From the NCBI RefSeq assembly GCF_037038585.1, contig NC_092523.1, positions 44,543,001-44,607,000 on the forward strand: a stretch of DNA of 64,000 nucleotides, in the 5' to 3' direction. The translations under genes and the position numbers were made by a program. The stretch is from Patagioenas fasciata (taxonomy: Eukaryota; Chordata; Aves; Columbiformes; Columbidae). The stretch's first letter is position 1, and each line of letters begins with the position of its first letter. The notes under the pieces were generated by a model. It was given only the letters and a program-made list of their open reading frames with translations, was not told where the DNA came from and ran no database searches. Below, piece after piece: positions 28,101-41,000 of this stretch.

Positions 28101-31100
28101 ATTGTTTCCAAAAATCCTTATCAGAACTTGATTTCTGAAATGTATTCATAGAATAAAAGATATCAGATGCCACAGTTAGCTTTCTTTAAAAAAATACTCA
28201 GTTCTGTCAAGGAACCCAAGTTAAAATTTTAACCTCCATCTCCTTTATGACAGTACACAAAAATTCTTACAGACCACCGGAATGTGGATAAATTGAAATA
28301 GTTTCTCCTATCAAACATTTGCAAGCAAACCTGCTTGCAGAGTTAATTGGAAATTAATTGCCTGTTAGCAGTGCTCTTAAAAGAAAACACTAAATGACAC
28401 AAAAAAGTTTTGTGCCATCCCTTTATCTGTAAGAACTAAAACACATCCATATTCGTGTCAGGAGCTGCATTGTTAGTCTGTGATCATTCATATATTCAAA
28501 CTAGTATTTTCTAGTATATTTTTTCAGATATAAGCATGATTTGCATTAATAAATAAATAAATAAGTATCATGACAAATTATAAGAATCATGAGAAACTAT
28601 TAAAATTTAACATAAAGCAAATACTAAAGAGGAAACTAAAAACTCACTTGTATGGTTTCTGAGGCAGAATACTGATTCGAGTCTTGTCAAGTATCTTCTT
28701 TAACTTATTTCTTCCCCCAACTGTGTTGGCTTTACTTTTCTTATTCACTTTTTCTAATCCTATTACCTGCTCCACATCAACAGCAAGGTCTGGGATAGAA
28801 TAACGACTCGCCTTTTTAATATCACCGATTTTAGGTAGGTGGGGAGCACCATTTCTTTTTTCCTCTGACAACCGAGTTAAGAGTTCCTTAAAAACTGCAG
28901 AAGACAGCAAAAGAAGGGAAATAAAGAGAACAAACATGTAAAAGCAAGCTCTGTGCACCAGATCAGTTTAATACTAATCATTACAAAAAACTGATTAGGA
29001 TATTCTGACAATTCAAGTATTAAACGACTGTAGATACTTTTTAAAAATGTAAATATTTTAAAGGACATTCATTTTCTGTAGTGTGAATCAGGAAAATCAG
29101 TAAATTGGCCCAGCTCAGTATAGAAATACAGTAGGTGACCGCATGGTTGCACGGATGGTGTCAAAAATGAGATAGGAAATCTAACTGAGAAAGAATGTTT
29201 TAAACTGATAGTCAGTAATAAAAGCTCTCAGAAGGACAAGAAATTATTAGCAACAAGATATTAAAAAAAAATTTTAAAAAACCCCACAACAACAAAACCA
29301 ACCAACAACAACAACAAAAACCCAACAGAAATCAGAGGGGAAACTGCAAAATGTGCAAAAAAGAAATAAAGGAAACAGGAAAGTGTGAGACTACTGGGAC
29401 ACCTTGAATGTTTGACTGGGCTGTTGTGTCCATCTGCCAGATAAACAAAAAAAACCTCTACAACTCCCTCAGCTCCCCAGCAAAGAGTCATTTCTTAGGC
29501 AAAACATCTAATTAATTTCTGAATTAGTTATTGTACTGCAACTTTTAGCTTCACAACAATGTCAATATATTTAAATAAATTAAACAAAACCAATGTGGAT
29601 GTCAAGTCTCATATTTTGAATGTGAAAGGAAGTCTCCACATATAAATGGGAAAATCATCTGATGAGTTGATTTTTAATATGAAATGAAAACTGATCATTA
29701 AATCCAAGGAATTGTAGAAAAATTGGGAACAAGGGCAACCAGCTGAGGATGAGTATTAGGGGCTAGGTTTTATTATATTATTTATTATAATATATAAATA
29801 TATGTTCATATATTTATCCTAATATATAACTATACTTTTATATTTTTATTATGTATTAATTTTGTCCTTAATATTCATCCTTATCTCCAGAGGTACAAAA
29901 CATCAGAAGCTTCAAATAAGACACACAAAGAAAAGTGGAGGAGCGGAATCCAAGCCAATATCAGTTCCGTCAAATAAGAGTTAGGGGCTGGATAAACAAA
30001 CTAATACGAATAAGATAATGCTGGTGTTTTGTTTTTTTTTTTTTTAAAAAGCCAACAAAACAAACCAAACACCTCTCCTTTTGGGATTTGTTGATAAGGA
30101 ATACTGCACACAATACACAGAAAGTAACTGTTCTGAGACTCTGTGTGATGGGCTTTCAGTATTTGCGCTGGAGCAACAACATTTAAAACTTAGAAAAACA
30201 CGACTTCTGAAGACATTTGGTTCAACTTGAACATACTAAAGCAACACACGAGATCCAAAAACCCAGAGTGTGAAGGGTAGTTACATAGAACTTACACACA
30301 GATAAAAAAAGCACATACTGCTAAACAAGCATATACAGACATATGAAGATACACCTTAGTTAAAAGAAACAATTGAAATATTAGTATCTTTACTGCAAAG
30401 CAGAAAAAAAAAAAATCCCCATAAAACAGATTTGACAAATGACTTTGAGATAACCTAAGCATATTTAATCATCAGTTAATGCAGTGACATCCTGGGGTAA
30501 TATTCTGCCCTACTTATCTGTGACGAAGAACCTGACCCTGAAAGAGATACTTGGGGAACACATCACTAAGTTACATAAATAATCCAAGTGTCCAGGGTAA
30601 AAATCCAACAAAACCCACAAACTGGTCCTGGGCTGCTTAAAGACATCTTCACGACTGCTTCAATACTTGTTAGAGGGAGAAATCAAGAGAATAGATTTGG
30701 AAAGTAGTGAGATTGTTTTCACCTAGCTGGCAAGAAAGTTCTTTTTAAACTTGTTGCACTTACTGTAGGCACAGACTGAAAAACTATGGGTAAATTCAGG
30801 AGTCAGATTAAGATCACTGATCAAATGAAACTGTAAGAGAGTTTTCTTTCTTGAGAAAGGACTAAATGTTACACGAACAAACACATTTTATAAATTCAAG
30901 CTGAATGTTCGCAATAGTTCCTCTTAATATAGACACATGCACCTGTCAGAGTGAAGTCCGTTCACACCAGACCCTACTCATAATTTTTTTCTGTGTAATT
31001 ATGAACTAAGGTATTGCAGGACCTGTAAGCTTCCTTTTTCTATACTCCTCAGTACAAAAGTGTTTCAAACAAAACCATTTTAAACTATTAAAAAAAATTA

Positions 31101-34100
31101 AGACCTCATCTAAACTAGAACAGAAATTAGAACAAAAAGTGCACACAAACTTACCAAATAAATTGGTTTTCACAGTGATAGACAGGTGAGTGTTATTTCT
31201 AAGGATTTCCATGGCTTTTGACAGCTGAATGTTTTCGAAGTTTTGACCATTCACTTCCAGTATCTAAAAACAGAAACAGGCAGTGTTATTTTTATTTAAC
31301 AAAGAGAAAGAAAACAAAAAAGGGGAAGAAAAAGAAAACCAAACCACATTTTAATATTACATACCTGGTCTCCACGTTTCAAGCCTGCTTCTGTAGCTTT
31401 GCTACCAAAATCTACACTGTCAACGAAGATTCCAAATCCCTTTTCTGACCCTCCCAGCAGGATAAAAGGCAAAGGGGCTTCTCGAGATGGCTTTGTTAAG
31501 GTTATCAATCTTCGTTTAGCTTTAGCAGCACAAGCAATATTTAACAGCCTCAAATGTCCACCCATTTTCTACAAGAAAAAAGCATAATGAGTCATATAGC
31601 AGCAGCCTGGCTATTCCCTGCCATCCTACACGGTCAGAAAAACTCCTAATTCTTACCTCCCTCTCCAAATTATTCTCAAATTCTTCCAAAAATCGAGTCA
31701 TAGCAGGATCTCCTTCAAAATCATTGAAGTGATTGTTCACCCACAACAATACTACCCGTGTAACCTGAAAATTAAGCAATAATATAAATATTTTCCAGGA
31801 ATACCCAGAATGGAACTAGTGCCAAGTCCCTTAAAAATACTGCTCCTTAAAGCAGTTTTCACTGGAATACTAAATATCATATATATATGTACACCCACTA
31901 ATATGCAATCATTTACCAGGAGGATAGAATGAGTTGAATATTAAAATTGCTTTCACTTGTATAAGTAATTGTTATGTTGTATTTCAAATAATACTATGAG
32001 TTAAAAAATTAACACTAGCTGTATCAAATCTGATTGAGTAGGGAATAGAACACACGGGTAACAAAGCAATGAGTTAGATTCATTTCTGACTTGTAACAAT
32101 TTCCTGTTCATGTACATCTCCAAATCTGTTTAATTCTTCAAGCACATGATCACAAAGCTTCCAATACTGCTATATATTGCTTCTTGAATCTCACAAATTT
32201 TTAGGTAAGCCACCACTAGCTTCATTAGGCTTCTACCTGTGTAAAAGAGCTATTCATGTTTAGAGAGGCAGGTAAAAGGAACTATTGTGAAAAGCAGGAA
32301 AGAGATTTTAACAGTGAATACATGTAATCCTTCTCCTTAGAGTCAACCTTTCAGTTTACTACTCCTGCTTTCTCTCTACCTCTGCTCTCCTCAAGCAAAT
32401 ATGATTACCAAGTTCACACAGACCTTAGCTGGTGTTCTATACTTTGTCAGCAAAAACCCCTCAAAGAATACTATCAATTAGTATTAGTGATGGTAAAGTC
32501 ACAAAATAAGAGCTGCATTTTTTAAAAACAATATGCTTCCACTGTAAAATTTTATCTTAGTACACAATTTGACCTGGAACATGAGCAGCATTTGTCCTAA
32601 CAAATTAAAAAGGGTTTTGATGTCTTGAATCAATACTGATTCATGCTATTTTTAAAAAGCTCCTGAATCCAAAAGGGTTGTGCCACTCATTTATCTTGCA
32701 AATACAGCTGCATTTCTTCTGTTATGCTGGGAAAGTTACTAGAGGAAAACTCCCAAACATTTAAAAAACTAGAGCTTACGGAGAAAATCTCATACAAATT
32801 TCAATCAGCTAAAGCTAACACCTGTCTGTTCTTTGCATCTGTACAAAATCTAAACCTCTGCAACCTTTTATACTAAAGGTCTGATGCCAGTCATTCAAAA
32901 CCAAACCATGCCACTCTCTCAGAGTTTCCAAGTAGTTCACCTTGTGAATTCAGAAAAACTTCCACAATTCATGACCAAACTAATCAAGTACCTCAGAACT
33001 CCTTCAGAGTTCAGATTTCTAACAGGAGGAAACTGCACAGCACTATGTGCTGCCGCTCCCAGCCACAGGGATTTAGGCTAGAGGCAGCACTTCTGACATA
33101 TTTCTGATTTTTCCACCTTTGAAATCAAAGATGAACTTCCATTCTGTTAAACATTTCTGTTGTTTTTTGCTAATGTGGATGACATTGGAAGATCCAGACA
33201 ATGTCTGGTTAAATTTAGGCTAATTGCAGGTTTTAAAAATTGCCTGGGAAGTTGCAAGCCATACCATGTAATATATTTTAAATCACTCCAGTGACAGCTT
33301 CACTGCAAATGCTGCTTTCGAAGTTGAGACTTAAGGTACCCAAATGACATGGTGCTGGAAAGGGTTGAACAGCGACTTCCAGAAGAATGCTATTATTTGT
33401 GTCACAATAGGAACAGCATTAAAAGAGGATTAAAGCTGTAAAGTCAAGTACCCTGCTACTGAGCCAAATCATCAGTAAGGCTAGACCTCAAATGGTGCAG
33501 TCTGATTACTACTGAATACTGGTCACCCTCAGGAAGTTCTACTCACCTCTTTCCCTCTCCTCACTGCCTAGCAGGCCCTAATCCAAATCAGCCAAAATCT
33601 TCCAAATTCCTTGTTCCCCACTTGCTTATCTCCACTTCTCCCAGGCTATTCCCTTAGTCCTGCCTTTTTTTTCAGCGCTACTCAGTGTCAGAAAAGGCTG
33701 GTTATTGAGACAGCAGAACAAAGAGCTGCTTTGTTTCCAGACCTGATACAAGCAACTCTGCTTGCTCATGCTTTTACGGAGGCTGAGGGGATTATCCGAA
33801 GGAGGACAAGAAAAATAAGTTTAAAGATGAATTCTGGTATTATAGCTCTGAAGCTGTAACAAGGCTATGCTGAACAGTATTAGCTGCAAAGCCTATCCTC
33901 TCTGCCAGATGTGAGGTACTTCCTCCAAGGCACAGAAGTACTAGCTTTTCTAGTAGAAGAAATATCTAGATTTAAACAAAAGTTACAAACCAAATTTCTC
34001 TTTAATGCTATAATTTCTTCAGTTTCTAATTTGAAAAAAAAAATATCTGGAAATATTTACTAGGGGGTTTTTTTACATATGACAAAGTCATATACAAGTG

Positions 34101-37100
34101 AAAATAAAGCATTACAGTGTGAAGCACGCTATAGCCTCAATAGACAGTGCAAATAGTGTGCCAAAACTGGACAGACGAGGTCTTATTCTTCCATCATGGC
34201 AGTTTTGTTTAGGGAAGAGGATTTTGATTGCTTTCTTGTGTTTGGGTGGGTTTTCTTTTTTTATGCTGTGTAACGCTCAACAGATTCTCAACAATGGCTA
34301 CATTTTCTAGTGTATTTATATGTGAATAAATGATCACAAAATGTTTGCCAACTTGTGCTAACTAGTATTATGTATGGTAAAGACACAACTTAGTTATATG
34401 CTCAAACTTCAAGACACAATAGAATTCTATTGAGTTATATGTAATTAAAATACTCATTATTGGAAAAAAGCTTTTCCTATACTTGCAAGCAACTGAATTA
34501 AGTTGTAAAAACATACCGAGGCAAAACATGGCTAATTTCCTTGCATGAGCACATTAGTATTTAAATAAAATACGGAAAAATATTTTCTTGGTTTTATCCA
34601 TATATTCTGCCATTAAAATACGTCACAAGCTATTTGTGCCTTATTCAGTTTAGTCACTTCCTCTAAAACTTGTTTTATTCTTAATAGGTTTTGTATCAAT
34701 GCAAATGCTAACAAGTATATCATTCAGGGGATTTTAACCTTATCCCTGAGGCTGGGGTCGTTGAACCACTCCAACAACTTCTTGCCCACTTCCATTGGGC
34801 TGGACAGAAAGGTTCGATACGTCAACAGGAAATCTTCTATAAAGGTTGGGTCTACCACAGAATGTTCTTCCACCAAATGCATTGTTAATCTTTCAGCTGT
34901 TCCCTATTAAAAACAAACAAACAAGAAACAAACAAAAACGCACAACCCAAGACTCAGTTATTAAAATAGATTTTTAACGAACGCAAATTTGTTTTCTCAT
35001 AACATACCGAAGATGCATTACACTAGAAAGAATACTGGCATCAGTTGAGTAATGAGCTAAGCAAACATAACAGCTTAACCATTGTCATAAGAAACATGAC
35101 AAATTTCTGTAACTGAGTTCTATAGAAATCATCTAGTTATCAACACGCATAACTGTAAAGAGAAAAATTAATATTATTCATATATTTTCAAATATTTTTA
35201 TAATATATATCTCAATCCTGCAACTAACTTGCTCAGTTAAGAAGTTGATAGAACACGGACTTTTGCAAGACACTCCCTCTCCTGGTTTTACCTTGATGAC
35301 AATGTGACCTTTTCTTGTTCCAGTGCGATCGAGCTCCCTGTGCTCCTTCACCATGACAATCTCACCTTCCTCTTCTACCTTCTGCATGTTCTTTTCCACC
35401 TGATTGAGGATGCGGCAATAATCTTGCTGGGCTATACAAACAAACTGGAAAGAATCATCACACACCAGTATTAAAAGATAAAGATCTTCAGAAAAACATT
35501 TACACTTAAGATGAAAGTACTCTATTAATAGAAAAGAGAAAGTAGTTTCTCAGCCTGCAGTGAGACAAATTTTTCTTTCCAGTAGTTCAGCTGTAGTAAG
35601 CAGAAAAACACACAAGCACAACACTTTCACCACAATTTTGCAGTTAGAGGACACCTAGATTCATCAGAGCAAAACGACTGAGCATTATCAGCCATTTTTG
35701 TTCAGCTGCTTGGACCTCCTGTCTGTTGGAGGTGAAGCTCAGCATCCTAGCTGGTATTTTTAATCCCATGCAAGCTTGTGCAGTATTTAGAAGGGTTATG
35801 AGATTGAAGGGAAAACCTAGCTTTTGGCTTTTTATGCCTACTGCTACTGTAAATAGTTTCCATTTTTCATAGCTATTATTAATGAAGTCAATCTTTAGAA
35901 AACTAACATTTATTCAATTACATTAATGCAGGCACACAGAAACAAATTGCTTCTGGATTAAAGTATACAGCAGGAAAAATATTTTCTATAATCATCTGGT
36001 CAGCCAAGAATAAGTATGACAATACCTGAAGAATATTCCTAATATCCACACTATGTAAATATAATTAAGACCACCAACTACAACTTAGAAAAATAAATAC
36101 TGTATGCACTATGAATTGTCTATTAGAACTTGCTGGAGGTTCTATACTTTGGTCTCTTTTTGGGCCAATATTCAAGATTAAACTGTCACATGAACTTGGG
36201 TATTTAATTGAAGAGAAACGATAGCGTTTCTTCTGATTGACAACTTTTAAATCATCATGTACATGCTTAGGACAAAGGCATGAGATTCACGAAGATAGTA
36301 TTTTTCCTCCTGCGTTCTTCATAATTCATTTACATACCTTTTCTGTTTCCAGCAGCTAGCAGTAGTTGAAACAGAATTCCCATACTTTGGATCTGTTCCA
36401 AAACAATATCCTACCAAGATACCATTTATGCACCTCCTGGAAGTTAGATAAGCAAACTAAACCAGGAGATTACATTAACACACATTTACACCCATTTCAA
36501 GGGACATACACTGGAAGGTAAATAGCCATCAGGACAAAGCGAAATCATAGAACCATAGAATGGTTTGGGTTGGAAGGGACCTTAAAGAAAATCTGGTCCA
36601 AGCCCCCTGCCATGGGCAGGGACACCTTCCACTAGACCTGGTTGCTCAAAGCCCCATCCAGCCTGGCCTTGAACACTCCCAGGAATGGGACATCCACAGC
36701 TTCTCTGGGCAGCCTGTTCCAATGCCTCACTACCCTCATGGGGAAGAATTGTTTAATTCACTCATGGTTTGGCTATTGCCTTCTGGATGGGAATACGTAA
36801 ATAGCAACCACATATCCAGGTTACACTAGTGGTTTTATGCTCCAAGAAACATTCCTTATATCTGACTACTTGCATTACAGCAAACGTCAAGGTATTTTCC
36901 TTGAAAGGCCAGATTGGCTGAAACTAGATTTTCTTCTCAAACCATGGGACAGGGAACTTGTATTACTTTAAGATTCCATAGCTGAGTTGAGTAAGGAAGA
37001 AGGGCTACTGCCTGTAGAAGTAATACAGCCTGTAATGACTAATGACCCTGAGATCCTAAAGGAAAGTTTGAAGAAACAGATATACACAACAGGTTGCTGG

Positions 37101-37970
37101 TCTTCAAGTTCTGGAGAAAGCATGTACACAAACCTCTTAGTCAAAAATGATGAAGAGAATTCAATTTCCCAGACTATGAGTATGCAGGTGACATATTTCT
37201 CAACTATTGTACAGGGTTACATGCTGGAGATTTTACATGTATTAAAATAAAACTGGCTACTGAGTGGTATTACGCCTGTATGTACGTGACTTTGTGTGTA
37301 TTACAGTCCAATACACTACCTGGCAGTCGTCCACTTTGGTTCTCATCACTCCTTTCATATATTCCTTTTCCATGGTAGGGGAAACACCAAAACTGTTCCC
37401 CATGCAAAGTATCTCTGTTCTTCCATCAGGGTATGTCACCTCCACAGAGCCATTCAAAATGACTGACCAGGAATCCAGCTATAAATCAAACATTGCAGGA
37501 TACATGAAGACTGAATCATCTAACACTGTAATACCATACTATATAGATTCAACCTTTGCCATTTTTTCAAAAGAAATGTTATTTTTTAGCATCTATTAAA
37601 AACTAAGGTAGACTAAGCTAGTTTACCTTAAATGTGCAGCAATTTCCAGCTCAAGAAAACTGGAATCATGTGTTTAATGTTAAGAGTTAATGTAAGACTG
37701 ATTTTTTTCAAAGGAAAAATGTGGTTTTAAAACACCACTTAAACACTGAAATAGAGTCCTGAAATCAGTTCCAATAGGCAGGAAGCATTTTGTACATTAT
37801 GAAGAGTATTTTCTTGTGCTTTTCTTGCATAAGTGTACAAGTTCTTAAACAAAAGCTTTCAAACTAATGCAGAACGAAAAGAGGCATAATTTACCTGCTC
37901 AATGTTTGTGGGGTTTTTTTTCATGATTTTTTTTTTTTTGTTTTTGTTTGGTTGGTTGGTTGGTTGGTTT

Positions 37971-38002
<32 letters not shown>

Positions 38003-41000
38003 TGTTTTGTTTGTTTTTTTTTTAATTTTTAAGCAACAAAAGAGGACCTTAACCCTGTGGAATCTGAGATGTCTGGTATAATAGGAGAGTCCAAAGTAAC
38101 TTGTACTGACCTCTTCCCCATCGTTTAGTACAATAGTTCCTGCTCTCTCCACAACTGCAAACACCATTACAGCACAGAGCTCTCTCCTCACTGACATTGT
38201 CATGTTGGCAAAAGCAGGCAATTGATGCATGAATTCCAGTAGTTGTTCTGAAGGAGAAAAAGCCCACTGAGTCGTGCATGTCAAAACAACAAAGCACAGC
38301 AAAGGCAGTTCTTCAGCAAGATGCCCGAGGCTGCTTAAGTTAAAATGCTGCACAATCACTTCTGTATACTAATAAATCATGTACAGTGGCCTGTTGTAAT
38401 TACTGGGTATTTTGTAGACACAGACTGGCCCATCATATATCATCAACAGAAGCCCTGCAAAGTAAAAGTCAGCACAATGGAAGAATTGTAATGTAACCGA
38501 GAGCTTGAAATACAACCCATGACATTTGTAATACTCCAGCCAGCCAGGGCAGTAAGTCCATGAAGACTATGATAGGTCTATATAAAACACAGCAAGACAT
38601 TAAGAAGGAAAATTTAACAAAACTGAGCAAGTTCATTGGTAAAGCCATCCTTTCCTAGGCTAGAACTAACAGTGTCATCAGGCATATTCACAAAGTCCCA
38701 GAGAGAAGAGGATTACTGCCTTAGAGCTGACTACTGCTACTCTGTCTTCTGCACACACTGGAGTTGCACTTGTACTCAGCTGTGAGCTTCTCCCTCATTT
38801 TTGCTTTGTACATTGTTCATTCACTTCAGAACTCAATTCTTCTTAGTAGTCCTGCTGAGGGATTATATGCCCTAAATGTTGGGCATTTTTGCATTCCGTT
38901 TATCTAAAAAACCTACTGAAAGTAATCAATAGGACCCCATCTTTTTCCTAAATTTTTATTCACTCTGAATCACTGACTGGTTGAGGTTGGAAGGGACCTC
39001 TGGAGGTCATCTGGTCAAACCCTCCTGCTCAAGCAGGGCCACCTACAGCCAACTGCGCGGGACTGTGTCCAGATGGCTTCTGAATATCTGCAAAGATGGA
39101 GACCTCTCTACCACCTTTCTGGGCAACCTGTGCAGTGCTCAGTCAGACACACAGGATTAAAAAAAAAATAAAAAAAGGCATTTCCTGGTCATTATACGGA
39201 GCCTCTTGTGTTTCAGTTTGTGTCCATTGCCTCTGATCCTCTCACTGGGCATCACTGAGAAGAGCCTGACTCAGACTTGTTTGCATCCTTGCTCCCAGTA
39301 TTTGTACACATTGATGAGATCCCCACGAGCCTTCTCTTCTCCAAGCCGAACAGTTAGACCTTTCTCATATACGAGATGCTCCAGTCCCTTAACCATCTGA
39401 TAATCAACTTAAATCATCATTTAGTCATATCTTGATAAAAGAAAAAAAACTTAAAACTCAGCCAGTAAAACAGATTAGATTAGAAATTATAAGAATTTGA
39501 ATTCTAGTTCTGCATTGCTCTGCTTTCAATGTATTAGCCTGTAAGTTAACATAGCAATTTAGTTTGATTAGATACACGTTTACATAAAGGTCTTAATGGC
39601 TCCAATCTTTAACACAAATATATATCTGTGGTTAAAAACAGACACAACATCACAACTTACAATTAAAATAATTAATATGATAAGCATCCAGTGTTGATGT
39701 TAATGTTGACTTTGCCAAACTTCTGTCTATTTTGCAGTATGCAATGATGATTACTTCACAAACCAGTTCTGATATAAATTATGTTGAAGCTTAAGATCTA
39801 AAAGGCCAGCAACTAATAGTTTCCATCCATATCAGGTGTGTTCTCCTCTTCTTTGGCTGTACGCATTCAATGTATGGCATTTATGAGGCACCTTAAAGAA
39901 TAGACACTAAACCTACCAACTACAAAAGCCAACAATTAAAATAAAACCTCAAGCTTTTTTTTCTTTTTTGGTGAAGGAGAACAAGTTTGACTATATTTTA
40001 CTTCATTGCAATACTTACCAATGTCATCATCTGTCCTATCTATTGGGTCTTTCTCCAAGCAGTCTCTAACAATATCCCTACTCATCAAAGGATCCGATGC
40101 CCTTTCAATGTCTTCTTCATCATCATCATCTTCAGAATCCACTGCTGTCTCTGGCAACCCACTGAGATCCATATCACCAGCTTCACTTTCTGTAGCCTAA
40201 ATTCATGTATGAACAATTAAAGAAAAAATATTCAAATGTGTTCATCACTGCTACAGTTTTCTAGTTAAATACAGAGAAATTATTTATATCACCTAACAGA
40301 TCACCCAAGTTCACTCATCATTTTTGATTTTTCGTATTTCTTTTTTCTTTTTTTGAAACAATTAGCCATTAATCAACCCCAAAACACTGTTTAAGCAGAG
40401 CTTTTAACACTTGTTTCAATCAGCCAGAAATCAACAGGATTCAACATACATTATTTAATCAGTAGTTCTTGGGTGAATTGAAGGCAGTTATATTTCAAGG
40501 AACAACTCCTTGGAATATTAGTTGAATATATATACACATACATACATATATATATATATATACATATATAAACAGTTCATTTAAAACAGTTTCTGTTCTC
40601 ACCCCAATTTTACGTTTTCAGACACTTATGAATGCAATGTAATTTTAGGTAGACAGTTCAGGGAAATAAGTGCAGCAGCAAACAATACAGGAATTTTGCT
40701 ATCTCCCAGTAACCTAAACTGTATTTTTTTGGTGGTCCCAGTTGAACATAATTAAATATGGCTTTCATTTGCTGATAAACAGTATAAGAACTTACAGAAG
40801 CAGAAAAAAAATGTGAAGCCTCTGCTTAAACACCACAGATGGATTTCACAGAATATCTGCCAAATTTCACCTACTTTAAATTGTATTAAAATGAAGGAAA
40901 TACATAGTCCATATATAGCTTGAGGTCATTAGTATAGCAGCTAAACATAAATACATTTTAATGATTCAGTTTTAAGACCGAAGACTTAACAAATCCCACA

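Larger units (their letters stand above)
18949..28647 (-). other. RAPGEF2: Introns V12-V13 (18949-19189), V11-V12 (19431-23981) and V10-V11 (24140-28647)
   Basis: Two 4.5-kb introns and one of 241 nt. They hold an A/C-rich tract at 20623-20747, a poly(A) run at 26220-26238, and otherwise unique sequence. No additional exon is recognised. Confidence 0.85.
28895..34738 (-). other. RAPGEF2: Introns between V6 and V10
   Basis: Introns 28895-31154, 31264-31364 (101 nt), 31569-31656 (88 nt) and 31765-34738. They contain an A/C-rich tract (29266-29330), an AT-rich low-complexity block (29770-29870), and otherwise unique sequence. Confidence 0.85.

Noticed and set aside
33611..33859. 82-codon + strand frame with a charged C-terminal part
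   Set aside because: It sits inside intron V6-V7 with no splice signals, no promoter and no family resemblance.
36987..37250. 87-codon + strand frame beginning [12 protein letters not shown]
   Set aside because: Intronic, next to a CR1 copy, no homology recognised. Probably chance.
37859..38110. Extension of exon V3 as a longer open frame ending in [20 protein letters not shown] text
   Set aside because: It reads through the donor into an A/C-rich simple repeat. The conserved protein continues precisely at exon V4.
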